From JAEUMD01 sp044222395 (GTDB taxonomy: Bacteria; Pseudomonadota; Alphaproteobacteria; Rhizobiales; Hyphomicrobiaceae): 64,000 bases of DNA. The stretch spans positions 47,377 to 111,376 of the forward strand of contig JBGANK010000005.1 in assembly GCA_044222395.1 (NCBI GenBank), written 5' to 3'. The notes beneath the pieces were generated by a model. The model worked only from the letters and a program-made list of their open reading frames with translations. It was not told the origin of the DNA and made no database searches. A program made the position numbers and the translations under genes. Position 1 is the first letter of the stretch, and the number at the start of each line of letters is the position of its first letter. Below, in pieces: positions 1 to 9,520 of the stretch.

Positions 1-612
1 GGCGGCGGCCACACCGTAGGAACCAATGCCCAGGTAGATCTCGTTCAAGTAGAGCTCGAGGATCTTGTCCTTGGTGTAGGCGCGCTCGAGGCGCACCGCC
101 AGGATCGCTTCCTTGATCTTGCGGTCGAACGTGCGGTCCGAAGTCAGCAAAAAGTTCTTGGCGACCTGCTGGGTGATCGTCGATGCGCCCTGGATCGACC
201 CGCGTCCGGTCATCTTGCGCTCGGCGAACTTGACCGCTGCGCGGGCAATGCCGGTCATGTCGATGCCGCCATGCTCGTAAAAGCGCCGATCCTCAGCCGA
301 CAGGAAGGCGGCAATCAGCAACTTGGGGATCGTATTGATCGGGACAAAGATGCGCCGCTCGCGCGCATACTCGGCGATTAGCGCGCCATCGTGCGCATGG
401 ATGCGCGTCATGACAGGCGGTTCGTGCTTGGCCAAGAACTCGTAGTCGGGCAGATCTTGCGACGAGCGATAGATCATGAAGCCGGCCGCGGCCGAAGCGA
501 TCACGAACAGCAGCACGAACGTCGCAAAGCCCCAGCCTAGAAAGCCTAGCAGGAAGCTCTTGCGACGCCTGCGAGTTGGTGGCGTCGGCGGTGGAACGGT
601 CGGAGCTCTCAT
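1..612 (-). CDS. mrcA: Penicillin-binding protein 1A, N-terminal part (runs off left edge)
   Basis: Bifunctional peptidoglycan glycosyltransferase/transpeptidase; only the first 204 codons are in the window. Translation of the minus strand gives a short basic cytoplasmic tail, one membrane segment (about residues 20-46) and then the GT51 glycosyltransferase domain. Visible motifs are the catalytic EDRRFYEHGG around residue 105, QGASTITQQVAKN around 140 and RKIKEAILA...LELYLNEIYLG around 160-195. The ATG at 612 is the first start after an in-frame stop and has AGGA a few bases upstream. The transpeptidase half lies outside the window. Its position next to an amidase and rne matches a conserved alphaproteobacterial neighbourhood. 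Confidence 0.93.
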   Translation of the reverse strand, partial: MRAPTVPPPTPPTRRRRKSFLLGFLGWGFATFVLLFVIASAAAGFMIYRSSQDLPDYEFLAKHEPPVMTRIHAHDGALIAEYARERRIFVPINTIPKLLIAAFLSAEDRRFYEHGGIDMTGIARAAVKFAERKMTGRGSIQGASTITQQVAKNFLLTSDRTFDRKIKEAILAVRLERAYTKDKILELYLNEIYLGIGSYGVAAA

Positions 613-1099
613 GGGTCCTGGTCTTGGTGATCCTGGTCTTGTTATCCGGTCCGACGTTAGTCCCGAAGGAGCATTCGGCTCACCCGGATTTGCGGGACTT
701 GCACAAGTCGCCTTGCACGCGCCCGCCGAAGCAGCGACTCAGATTCGCGAATCTTGTCGCGCCTCCACGCGCACCAAAGGCACGGTTACCTCAAGCACTT
801 GAAGAGGGAAGACAGAAACGCACATGTCGCTCTTGCGATTGTTGCGATGCCCTAAGCTGGCAACCCGTTCAAGTAAATCTAGCACGGAATGTGGCACTAG
901 GAGGTCGCACCGATACCATGTGCCAACAGCAATTCCGTGGACGGAGACGATTTTCCGTGGATCGGGAGGGCTGCCCGTACGGACCGGTGCTGCGATACGG
1001 CGCCGCAAACCTAGTACCAATAGCCTCCTGATACCGTTTGCTTTCCGAAGTTCGTTCAAGTGGCTGCGGCGCTGTCATGCGAACTTCGGAACGCGGATA
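613..1099. other. Intergenic region, no convincing gene
   Basis: This 487-bp gap lies between the start of mrcA and the end of the amidase gene, both on the minus strand. Short frames exist on both strands, but none has family-like sequence or a ribosome binding site. The promoter of mrcA should lie in the part next to 612. No terminator-like hairpin with a T-run was recognised. Confidence 0.5.
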
Positions 1100-2773
1100 C
1101 TAGGGCCGCCACCGCGCGGTCCGCTTGTCGAAAAAGGCATCAATGGAGGTCGCGATCGACTTGGCGACCCGTGTCTGCCATTCGGGCTTATGCATCATTT
1201 CGGCGTCCACCGGGTTGCTCATATAGCCCAATTCAACGAGTACGGACGGTGCGTGCGTTTGCTTGAGGACCTTGAATGCGGCGGAGCGCTGCGGCTCCTT
1301 TGAGAGGGAGACGGAGTGCTTCAGGTTGGCGACCAACATGTTGGAGAAATCCGTAGAGAAATTGGTGGTTTCCCGCTTCATCAAGTCGATGAGTATGCCG
1401 CGCACCTGGTCATTCTCCGATTCGAGAGCATGGGTATCGAGGCCGGCCACCAGATCGGCAGCGTTCTCGTTCTCGGCCATTCGCCGCGCCTGTTCATCGG
1501 AGGCTTTTTCAGAGAGCGTATAGACAGTTGCGCCGCGAACGACCGCTGCATATTCCTTTGAAGCTAGAGAATCGGCGTGCAGCGAAATGAAGAGTTCAGC
1601 ACCCAGTTCGCGCGACATCTTCAGCCGTTGGCCGAGGGAGACGTAGACGTCGCGTGAGCGCGTCATGGCGATGCGGTAACGGCCGCCCTCTTCAAGCGCC
1701 TTTTTGAGCTTTCCGGCGACACCAAAGACGATCGACTTTTCCATTATATTATCTTGCCCGATGGCACCCGGATCGATGCCGCCGTGACCCGGATCAATGA
1801 GGACCAACGGCTTAGCCGGGGCGGTCGGAGACTTGGCCAGCGGATCGTCGAAGATTGCAGGCTTAGAAGCCGGCGGCGGTGCTCCTGCGCCGGTTCCCTC
1901 ACCAAATTCGGTTGCCGAGATTGCAGATAGATCAACTTCCAGCTGTGCAGCGGGGCCTTTTCCCGTGGTGTTCATCTTGGCCCCGTCGATGCGCACCGGG
2001 CCGGTGGCGTCCAAGACCAATCGACCCTTGTGCTCGGCAAAAAGGCCGTACCGAAACGCCGAAATGAGGCCCGCGCCCTTGCGGCCGGTGCCATCGGGTA
2101 CTTGGAATGTGACGTGGGGAAGGTCGATGACGACGCGATAGGGGTTGGCAAGGGTGAAGATTTCGGCGCGCACGCCGCTGCTCAGTGACAGCCGGATCCG
2201 CGTTTTCTGGCCGTCCACCACGACCACGGCCTTTTCGACCGTCGCAGAAGCAGTGGCGGCCCCATTATTCGCCTCCACATCACCGGCGCCAGTCGCGGGC
2301 GTATCATCGCCTTCCTGATCTATAGGCGTGGTAGGAATAGTCGGAATGGACGGTGCAGAGGGTACCGCAGCCCAGCCGTCGCTCGCATTCTCGGATTTCG
2401 GGGTCGTTGTGGCCGCGGCTGATTCGGCAGCTGCCGGCGTGGCGGCAGGAAGCCGCGAAGTGGCTTTCGTCCCCGACGTGCCTGCAGATTCTGCATTGCT
2501 CGGCGCGGTGGCTTTAGCCGATTCGCTCGGTTTGGCTCCCTCTGGCGCGGTGTTCTGCGGTCCGCGATTGCGCTGGATTACGGTATCAAAGACGGATTTC
2601 GGTTTGTCGTCCTGGGCATTGGCGCCGGAGCCTCCCAGCGCTGCAAGACAGCAAACCAGTGTGCAGAGCAGCAACAGTTGTGGCGTTGACGCCGCAGGTG
2701 ACGCGTGTCGCTTTGCGCCAGCTTTCGACGGATCGTCCAATACCTTTATGGAGTTTAAGGTTGTACGCGCCAC
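1100..2773 (-). CDS. amiC: N-acetylmuramoyl-L-alanine amidase, AmiC type (AMIN + Amidase_3)
   Basis: Periplasmic zinc amidase that cleaves the bond between N-acetylmuramic acid and the stem peptide, needed for daughter-cell separation. The 557-residue product starts at a GTG and has a signal-peptide-like hydrophobic stretch ending near residue 53. A long Ala/Pro/Thr-rich linker follows, then an AMIN domain (about 185-285) that in this family directs the enzyme to the septum, and a C-terminal Amidase_3 domain. Zinc-site motifs are visible: LIDPGHGG near 325, EKSIVF near 343 and SLHADS near 398. The catalytic Glu lies in VELGYMSN near 514. It is divergent from rne and followed by mrcA. Confidence 0.93.
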   Translation of the reverse strand: MARTTLNSIKVLDDPSKAGAKRHASPAASTPQLLLLCTLVCCLAALGGSGANAQDDKPKSVFDTVIQRNRGPQNTAPEGAKPSESAKATAPSNAESAGTSGTKATSRLPAATPAAAESAAATTTPKSENASDGWAAVPSAPSIPTIPTTPIDQEGDDTPATGAGDVEANNGAATASATVEKAVVVVDGQKTRIRLSLSSGVRAEIFTLANPYRVVIDLPHVTFQVPDGTGRKGAGLISAFRYGLFAEHKGRLVLDATGPVRIDGAKMNTTGKGPAAQLEVDLSAISATEFGEGTGAGAPPPASKPAIFDDPLAKSPTAPAKPLVLIDPGHGGIDPGAIGQDNIMEKSIVFGVAGKLKKALEEGGRYRIAMTRSRDVYVSLGQRLKMSRELGAELFISLHADSLASKEYAAVVRGATVYTLSEKASDEQARRMAENENAADLVAGLDTHALESENDQVRGILIDLMKRETTNFSTDFSNMLVANLKHSVSLSKEPQRSAAFKVLKQTHAPSVLVELGYMSNPVDAEMMHKPEWQTRVAKSIATSIDAFFDKRTARWRP

Positions 2774-3722
2774 CCGCTACGAGACCTGCTTCATAAACTG
2801 ATGAGAATTTACGATTTTTTCGCCAAGGCTCGGCTATCTTCGTTGCTCCTTCGAAAGGTTGCAACCGGTCTGGTCGCTTATATCACTCTTGCCATCGATT
2901 GGGCGAACCCGTAGAAGTTTGTGTCGCTCTGTGGCGACTGTGACCGCCCCAGCCGGCTTGCGGCCAGGAACGAATGTTCACCGCAATTTTCGGTTGTTCG
3001 AGGCCCTCACGCAGAAGGCTGGCGCATTGATGTGAGCTATGCGCTGCGTGATGGGCTCGCTGGTCGACCGCGGCGCGATGGCAAGGCCTCATGTTGCGGA
3101 GGACTTCAACACCGGTAAGGCGTTGAAGCTTCGGTTGGCGAGGACGGGGACGTCAGCGTCGCAGGGTAAACGTGCAGCGTCAGACTGGCTGCTGCCTCTT
3201 CCGGATTGCGTTGCGTTTCGCCGGTGCGAACCGGCGCCACCGGAGGACGTGCAGGCCGTTCATTCTGACGTAGCGGGCGGAACGCGTGTCGTCGACAGAC
3301 AATTGTGTCGTCGGAGTACGCTGATTCCGCGAGCTCGGGGCACGACAACGGCCCAGGACTTGATCGGTGGCCCGGAAAGGCGGGCCACAACACAGAACAA
3401 CTCGCCACGAACATCACTCGTGGCTGCGTTGGTTCCGGCTGAAAAGAGGCACTCGACAGGCCCGGCGCCGGACCATGCACGAAAGAACAGGACACATGCA
3501 AAATCACCGCATGTCTCGCCTTCAGCAAACGGGAGCTGCAAATTGCTCCTGGTATTGCGGGCCGGTCCCAACCGGCTCGGGCAAGCCATGCGCCCACGCT
3601 TGCGTTCCAAACAGACAGACAACCCCCAGAGAAAAATCGCGCGGCCGTGTCGCATGCCAGATCGCTGGCTTAGACGCTTGGCGCCGACGGTGCACACGCC
3701 TCCGCGCGGAGGACTTCAAGAC
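2774..3722 (+). promoter_or_regulatory. Divergent amiC/rne promoter region and long rne leader
   Basis: The 949 bp between the amidase GTG and the rne ATG hold no recognisable protein, although the rne frame is open back to about 3039. The segment near 2800-2890 is A/T-richer and is the likeliest place for divergent promoters. The rne start at 3723 is supported by GGAGG at 3708-3712. In E. coli the rne mRNA has a long 5' leader used for autoregulation by RNase E. A comparable role here is inference from length and position only. Confidence 0.45.
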
Positions 3723-6700
3723 ATGGCTGAATCAAACAAAATGCTTATCGATGCCACGCATCCCGAGGAGACTCGGGTGGTGGTGCTGCGCGGAGGCCGC
3801 GTAGAAGAATTCGACTATGAATCCGCTGCACGCAAACAGCTGCGCGGCAATATCTATCTCGCCAAGGTGACGCGCGTCGAGCCGTCGCTGCAGGCGGCGT
3901 TCATCGACTACGGCGGCAACCGACACGGTTTCCTCGCCTTCAACGAAATTCATCCCGACTACTACCAGATTCCTGTGGCCGACCGACAGGCGCTGCTGGA
4001 GGAAGAGGCCGCCGCCGAGGCCGCCGAAGAAGCTGCCGCTGAAGCGCGTGCGGACGCGCGTGCACGGCGGGAGGCGGCTCGTGCTGCCGCCAAGGCCGCC
4101 CGCCGCAAGGCCGCTGCGGAGGCATCCGGTGATGTGGATGGCGACGAGGAGGATGACGAGGACGATCTTTCCGTCGAAGACGACGATGCCGGAGAGATCA
4201 CGGATCTCCAGAACGAAAGCGTCGACACACTCGCCGACAATGACGACGATGCGGACGGTGATGGCGGGAGCGAGAAGGCCCGATCGCGGTCGCTGGTCGA
4301 GGACGCCGGCCTCGCAGACGAGCGGCTGAGCGATGCCGTCTACGTTGAGCCGCGAGAGTTGGATGCCGATGCTGAAGCAGTCTCGGAAGCGGCCGAGGCT
4401 GCGCGCGCAGTCGTTGCCACCGCCGAACGGGTCACAGCGGGCGAATTCGATCACGACGGCGGAAGAGCCCCGGCAAGCGAGGCAGCAAGCAGTGATGAGA
4501 TCGACCGTGACGCTCCACGGCCGCGCGGCCTCGTCGAAGATGAAGGCGTTCACGAGGTCAACACGGTTGCCGAAGTCTCGACCGTCGACGCGGAAGAATC
4601 CGTGGAGCAGGTCGGTTCGGAAGATGCGCTGGAGGAACTGCCCTCGCGGCCACGCCGACGCCCGCGCAGCTACAAGATCCAGGAGGTCATCAAGCGCCGC
4701 CAGGTGGTTCTGGTCCAGGTCGTCAAGGAGGAGCGCGGCAACAAGGGTGCGGCGCTCACAACCTATCTTTCGCTGGCGGGCCGATACACGGTGTTGATGC
4801 CCAACACCGCCCGTGGCGGCGGCATCTCGCGCAAGATCACGCAGCCGCAGGACAGGAAGCGGTTGAAGGCGATTGCCGCCGAGCTCGACGTGCCGGAGGG
4901 CATGGGTCTCATCATTCGGACGGCAGGAGCGGCGCGAACGAAGCAGGAGATCAAGCGCGACTTCGAATACCTGCTGCGGCTTTGGGAAAGCGTGCGCGAA
5001 TTGACACTGCAGTCGACGGCGCCGAGCCTCGTCTACGAGGAAGGCAATCTGATCAAGCGCTCGATCCGCGACCTTTACAACAAGGACGTGGAGGAAATCA
5101 TCGTCGCGGGCGAGGATGCGTTCCGGGATGCGCGCGAGTTCATGCGCATGCTGATGCCGAGCCATGCCAAGAACGTGGTCGAGTTCAAGCAACCTGAGCC
5201 GCTGTTCACGCGATTCCAGATCGAACGTCAGCTCAACGCGATGTTCAGCCCGTATGTGACGTTGCGTTCGGGCGGCTACCTCGTCATCAACCAGACCGAG
5301 GCGCTCGTAGCAATCGACGTCAACTCGGGCAAGGCGACCCGCGAATTCTCGATCGAGGAGACGGCGCTCGTCACCAACTGCGAGGCGGCCGACGAAATCG
5401 CGCGCCAGCTGAAGCTGCGCGACCTGGCCGGCCTCATCGTGATCGACTTCATCGACATGGAGGAGAAGCGCAACAACCGCACGGTCGAGCGGCGCCTCAA
5501 GGAAGCGCTCAAGCACGATCGTGCCCGTATCCAGGTCGGCCGCATCAGTCATTTCGGCCTCTTGGAAATGTCGCGCCAGCGCCTGCGCACCGGTGTTCTG
5601 GAGGGGTCTACGTCACAGTGCCCGCACTGCCAGGGAACGGGCATCATCCGCTCGGTGGAAAGCGTGGCGCTCGCGGTCCTGCGCGGCCTCGAGGATGCGG
5701 TGATGGGTGGGGCGCGGGGATCGCTGACGGCGGTGACGACGCCGACTGTGGCGCTCTACATCCTCAACAAGAAGCGCACCTTCATCAACGACATGGAAAC
5801 GCGCCACGGCCTGCCGGTCACGGTCGAGGGCTCGGAGAAGATGCAGGGCGCCAACTTCGCGATCGAGCGGGGGCCGGCGCCGGCACACCATCATCGCCGG
5901 CCGGAGAAGACCGCCGTCAATATGGACTGGGGCTTCGACGACGAAGACACCGCGATCGAGGACGAAGCGGAAGAGATCGACGCGGAAGCCATCAGCAACG
6001 ACGAACGCAGCGAGCGTGGTGAGCGTGGCAACGGGGACGGCGATGGCCGCCGCCGCAAACGCCGCCGGCGTCGCGGCCGGCGTGGCGACCGTGACGAGCG
6101 CGATCTGCGCGCCAGCGAGGCGCCCGACGAACTCGACGACGTCGATGACGCCGAATCGAAGCCAAGCCGGGCTGCCCGTCGCGATGACCGTGATGACAAT
6201 GACGATACCGGCGAGCCAGCCGAGGAGACACTGGAGGCGCGCGAACCGGCTGCTGAGAACGGCGAGGGCGGCAATGGTCAGCGGCGGCGGCGGCGGCGCG
6301 GCCGTCGTGGCGGACGCCGCAACCGTGAGCGTCTCGGGCATGCCGGAGAGGGCGCCGAGGAGGCGAGCCACGGCGATGGCGAGGACGGAAATCGTAATGA
6401 CGATGGCGACGATGGCGCGGAAGATCGTGCGGGCGCACACGAGGTGAGCGAGAGCGGAAACGACAACGAACGGTTTGGGCACACCCGGCCTGAAGGCGAC
6501 ATAGCGGAGGCTTCCGCAGAGACGGATGCAAAGCGGGCTTTGGCGGAAGCCGAGCCGGAACCGATCGCAAGAAGCCGCTCGGTGCCTGAAGAGGCGCCCG
6601 CAGTCAGTGACGCGTCCGGTCAAGGCAACGGGGCCAGCGCACGCCATAGCGACACCCAAGCCGCGAGAACGCCGCGCACACCGCGCGGCGAGCAGATGTC

Positions 6701-6827
6701 GGCGGCCCCCAAGATCGAGCGGGTCGTCGTGTCGCCCGATTCACCGCTTGCCGATGAGCAGGAGGCGGGTGGCTCGGCTGCGTCGGACCTACCGGCCCGA
6801 AAGGGCTGGTGGCAGCGCCGGGTCTGA
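3723..6827 (+). CDS. rne: Ribonuclease E
   Basis: Essential endoribonuclease of mRNA decay and rRNA/tRNA processing, and scaffold of the degradosome. The product is 1034 residues. The N-terminal S1 domain begins near residue 35 and is interrupted by a roughly 220-residue Ala/Glu/Asp-rich insert (about 95-315), resuming at SYKIQEVIKRRQ. Catalytic aspartates fall in IDVNSG (about 530) and IVIDFIDM (about 573), and the zinc-link is CPHCQGTG near 632. The C-terminal third is low-complexity with Arg blocks and acidic stretches, as expected for the RNA- and partner-binding scaffold. It ends in GWWQRRV, a tail seen in alphaproteobacterial RNase E. The ATG at 3723 was chosen because homology begins at MAESNKMLIDA and GGAGG lies 10 bases upstream; the upstream open frame is not family-like. 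Confidence 0.95.
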   Translation: MAESNKMLIDATHPEETRVVVLRGGRVEEFDYESAARKQLRGNIYLAKVTRVEPSLQAAFIDYGGNRHGFLAFNEIHPDYYQIPVADRQALLEEEAAAEAAEEAAAEARADARARREAARAAAKAARRKAAAEASGDVDGDEEDDEDDLSVEDDDAGEITDLQNESVDTLADNDDDADGDGGSEKARSRSLVEDAGLADERLSDAVYVEPRELDADAEAVSEAAEAARAVVATAERVTAGEFDHDGGRAPASEAASSDEIDRDAPRPRGLVEDEGVHEVNTVAEVSTVDAEESVEQVGSEDALEELPSRPRRRPRSYKIQEVIKRRQVVLVQVVKEERGNKGAALTTYLSLAGRYTVLMPNTARGGGISRKITQPQDRKRLKAIAAELDVPEGMGLIIRTAGAARTKQEIKRDFEYLLRLWESVRELTLQSTAPSLVYEEGNLIKRSIRDLYNKDVEEIIVAGEDAFRDAREFMRMLMPSHAKNVVEFKQPEPLFTRFQIERQLNAMFSPYVTLRSGGYLVINQTEALVAIDVNSGKATREFSIEETALVTNCEAADEIARQLKLRDLAGLIVIDFIDMEEKRNNRTVERRLKEALKHDRARIQVGRISHFGLLEMSRQRLRTGVLEGSTSQCPHCQGTGIIRSVESVALAVLRGLEDAVMGGARGSLTAVTTPTVALYILNKKRTFINDMETRHGLPVTVEGSEKMQGANFAIERGPAPAHHHRRPEKTAVNMDWGFDDEDTAIEDEAEEIDAEAISNDERSERGERGNGDGDGRRRKRRRRRGRRGDRDERDLRASEAPDELDDVDDAESKPSRAARRDDRDDNDDTGEPAEETLEAREPAAENGEGGNGQRRRRRRGRRGGRRNRERLGHAGEGAEEASHGDGEDGNRNDDGDDGAEDRAGAHEVSESGNDNERFGHTRPEGDIAEASAETDAKRALAEAEPEPIARSRSVPEEAPAVSDASGQGNGASARHSDTQAARTPRTPRGEQMSAAPKIERVVVSPDSPLADEQEAGGSAASDLPARKGWWQRRV

Positions 6828-6870
6828 AGCCGAGGCGTCTACGCCGAGGACTATCCGCGGTGAATGCATT

Positions 6871-6905
6871 GGGCACGGCAGCCTGGCTGCTGTGCCCCTT
6901 CTTGT
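6871..6905 (+). terminator. Rho-independent-type terminator after rne
   Basis: GGGCACGGCA at 6871-6880 pairs with TGCTGTGCCC at 6888-6897 (one G-U pair) around a 7-base loop, followed by CTTCTTGT. It lies 44 bp after the rne stop. Confidence 0.6.
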
Positions 6906-6957
6906 CGCCGGCCCTGAAGAAGGGGAGCAGAATCGCGAGTTCCGATTCTGATTTCGC

Positions 6958-7290
6958 ATGATGCGTGGAGCTCTTGGCCTCATTGCCGGTGTCATCATTA
7001 TTTTGTCGTCGCTGACGAACGCCGGTTCCAATATCTGGCTGTCGGCTACAGGCAATGGATTTTTCGTACCCGGCGAAAGCAACATCTTCTCGTTCGAAGT
7101 CACAAAGATGAACGAAGGCTCGGGCGGTTGGTGGCTCTATGCGAAAGACGGGAATTTCTATTATGCGATTACAGAAGATGGAAATCCGGAATACTATACG
7201 TATCCGGCTGGAAAAGAGCCGCCCGGCTTTGATTCCTTGAACCTGGAGACCTGGGACAAAGCACTGCTGGCGCCAGGTCAGCGGAAGTAG
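6958..7290 (+). CDS. Small hypothetical secreted or membrane-anchored protein
   Basis: 110 residues with a hydrophobic N-terminus (about residues 4-22) that could be a signal peptide or anchor, then a polar domain rich in aromatic residues (GGWWLYAKDGNFYYAI and EYYTYPAGKEPPGF). No family was recognised. There are two successive ATGs at 6958 and 6961, and no good ribosome binding site directly upstream; a GA-rich stretch lies about 30 bases away. It follows the rne terminator and precedes dctB, so it is probably its own unit. The protein-like composition and lack of a better overlapping frame support it being real. Confidence 0.6.
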   Translation: MMRGALGLIAGVIIILSSLTNAGSNIWLSATGNGFFVPGESNIFSFEVTKMNEGSGGWWLYAKDGNFYYAITEDGNPEYYTYPAGKEPPGFDSLNLETWDKALLAPGQRK

Positions 7291-7468
7291 GAACTGATTC
7301 CAATTCGCGGGCCGGCTCGCCGGGGGACGCGAATTTCGCGACCAGAACAGACATCGAGGGCGGGTCAGCGAGCGTCGACCTTCGCGCGACCAAGTCCGCG
7401 ATGGCGCGGACGGCGAACCCGGCTGGCGTAAGGTCGCCGCCGCACCAACTACTGCCATCGACCGGCCG

Positions 7469-9520
7469 ATGCATTCCGAAGCACGCGGCCCCGCATTGCA
7501 TCTCCAGTCTTCATCATGTGGCGCGATCGCAGGCAGCATCGTGTCAGTTGCCTTGCAGCCAGGCACGCGATGGCGCAACATTCAGAGCCAAGATCGCGAG
7601 GACAAAGCCCTGGCCCAACTCGACAAGCCCCGCGCAAGCGGGCGGACGCCTCTGGTGCTGGCGGCCGCCTTCTCCATGCTGTTGCTCGCCGGGACACTGT
7701 GGGCAGCCGCCGAGTGGACCAGGGCACGGGGCCTTGCGGACCTGGCCGAGAGCAGCGGGCATTTGCTCCGGCTGGTCGTGGAATCGCTGTCCGGCGAGCT
7801 TGCCAAACACCAGAGCACACCCGTGCTCCTGTCGCACAATCCGCACCTGTCGCGCATCGTCACCGGCGCTACCTCGCCTGCCGAGATCGAGGCGGCCAGC
7901 ACGGAGCTGGCGCGACTGGCCCGTGTCACGGGCGCTTCCGACATCTACCTGATGAATACGGCAGGGACGACGGTTGCTGCATCCAATCACGATCAGCCGC
8001 GCAGCTTCATCGGCCAGAACTTCAGCTACAGACCCTACTTCACCGGGGCGATCAAGGGACAGCCCAGCCGTTACTTCGCGCTTGGCACGACGTCGGGGGA
8101 GCGCGGCTACTACTTCTCGCATCCTCTGTTCGATGGCCGTTATGTGGTCGGGGTGGCTGTCGTCAAGATCCAGGTCGGCCAGCTCGAGGCGGCCTGGCGC
8201 GCGGCCGATCACGAGATCATGGTGGTCGACGAGGATGGCGTGGTGTTCCTGTCGAGCCGGCCGGAATGGGTGCTGCGGACGCTGGCGCCGCTTAACGAGC
8301 AGGCGCGCCAGCGGATTGCCGAACATCGCCGCTACGATGCGCATCCGCTTGCCCCGCTCGATATCGACATGGGTGAAACACAAGGTACGCTCGGACGCCT
8401 CATCGCGCTCGCGTCAGCGGCAGTGCCCGGCGCTCCAGGCGCCGCGACCTCCGACACGGAAGGCCGTACGGGACGAGCGCGGCACTACCTCATGCAGGCG
8501 CTGAAAATGCCGGAAGCAGGATGGACGGTGCACATCCTGGCGCGCACGACCAGCGTGGCGAGCAGGGTCAACACCGCAATGGCGCTGGTGCTCGCCACAT
8601 TCGCCGCCTTGACCCTGGCGGCGGTCGCAATGCACCAGCGGCGGCGGCGGGTCGCCGAGCGGCTGCAACTGCAGACCTCGATCAACACCGAACTCGAACG
8701 GCGAGTGGCACTGAGGACCGACGAGTTGACACGGGCCAACCGGCAGCTGGAGGCGGAAGTCGCCGAACGCCGACGCGCGGAAGGCGAACTGCGACTTGCC
8801 CAATCGGAGCTGGTGCAGGCTGGCAAGCTCGCCGCCCTGGGACAGATGTCGGCGGGTCTCAGCCACGAACTTAATCAGCCGTTGGCGGCAATCCGCTCCT
8901 ACGCCGACAACGCGCGCAAGTTCCTCGAGCGCGAGCGCGTCGATGCCGCCGGTGCCAACCTTGGCTCGATCGTCGAGCTGACCGAACGGATGGCGCGCAT
9001 CATACGGCATTTGCGTACCTATGCACGCAAGGAACCGACGTCCGTGCAGCCGACGTCGGTGACGCGCGCCATCGATGACTCCTTGTCGCTGTTGCAGCGC
9101 CGGATCGGGGATGCGGGCGCCAGGATCACGGTGGAGGCGCCCGATCCCAACGTGATGGCGATCGCCGGCGAGGTGCGGCTGCAGCAGGTGCTCGTCAACC
9201 TCATCGCGAATGCTCTCGACGCGATGAAGGACCGCGACGACAAGTCGATCACGATTTCAGTGCGGGAAGCGGACGGCACGGTGTTGATCGGGGTGGCCGA
9301 CAGCGGATCGGGGATACCCGCCGACAATCTTTCCAGCGTGTTCGATCCATTCTTCACCACCAAGGACGTCGGCGAGGGCCTGGGACTGGGGCTATCGATC
9401 ACCTACGGCATCGTGCAGCAGTTCGGAGGTACGATCACAGCCCGCAACCGCAGCGAGGGCGGCGCGCTGTTCGAAGTGCGCCTGCAATCGGCCCGCCCAG
9501 CTACCGAGAATGCCGCATGA
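7469..9520 (+). CDS. dctB: C4-dicarboxylate sensor histidine kinase DctB
   Basis: Membrane sensor kinase of the DctB/DctD system that reads external succinate, fumarate or malate. The 683-residue frame has a first membrane segment near residues 62-85, a periplasmic dCache-like sensor, a second membrane segment near 367-390, a coiled linker and a DHp domain. Phospho-acceptor His is in SAGLSHELNQPLAAIRSYA (about 466). The ATPase domain shows NLIANALDAM (about 578), DSGSGIP and GLGLGLSI. The start is uncertain: the ATG at 7469 lacks a clear ribosome site, GTG 7541 is an alternative, and the first 60 residues are not family-like. It overlaps dctD by 4 bases (ATGA), so the pair is translationally coupled. 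Confidence 0.92.
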   Translation: MHSEARGPALHLQSSSCGAIAGSIVSVALQPGTRWRNIQSQDREDKALAQLDKPRASGRTPLVLAAAFSMLLLAGTLWAAAEWTRARGLADLAESSGHLLRLVVESLSGELAKHQSTPVLLSHNPHLSRIVTGATSPAEIEAASTELARLARVTGASDIYLMNTAGTTVAASNHDQPRSFIGQNFSYRPYFTGAIKGQPSRYFALGTTSGERGYYFSHPLFDGRYVVGVAVVKIQVGQLEAAWRAADHEIMVVDEDGVVFLSSRPEWVLRTLAPLNEQARQRIAEHRRYDAHPLAPLDIDMGETQGTLGRLIALASAAVPGAPGAATSDTEGRTGRARHYLMQALKMPEAGWTVHILARTTSVASRVNTAMALVLATFAALTLAAVAMHQRRRRVAERLQLQTSINTELERRVALRTDELTRANRQLEAEVAERRRAEGELRLAQSELVQAGKLAALGQMSAGLSHELNQPLAAIRSYADNARKFLERERVDAAGANLGSIVELTERMARIIRHLRTYARKEPTSVQPTSVTRAIDDSLSLLQRRIGDAGARITVEAPDPNVMAIAGEVRLQQVLVNLIANALDAMKDRDDKSITISVREADGTVLIGVADSGSGIPADNLSSVFDPFFTTKDVGEGLGLGLSITYGIVQQFGGTITARNRSEGGALFEVRLQSARPATENAA

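Noticed and set aside
3732..5552. Very long open frame antisense to rne
   Set aside because: It mirrors the codon bias of rne in GC-rich DNA; composition is Arg/Leu/Asp-rich without family motifs, and the sense frame is certain.
5613..6659. Hydrophobic open frame antisense to the RNase E C-terminus
   Set aside because: Apparent membrane segments arise from complementing Asp/Arg/Glu codons of the low-complexity scaffold region.
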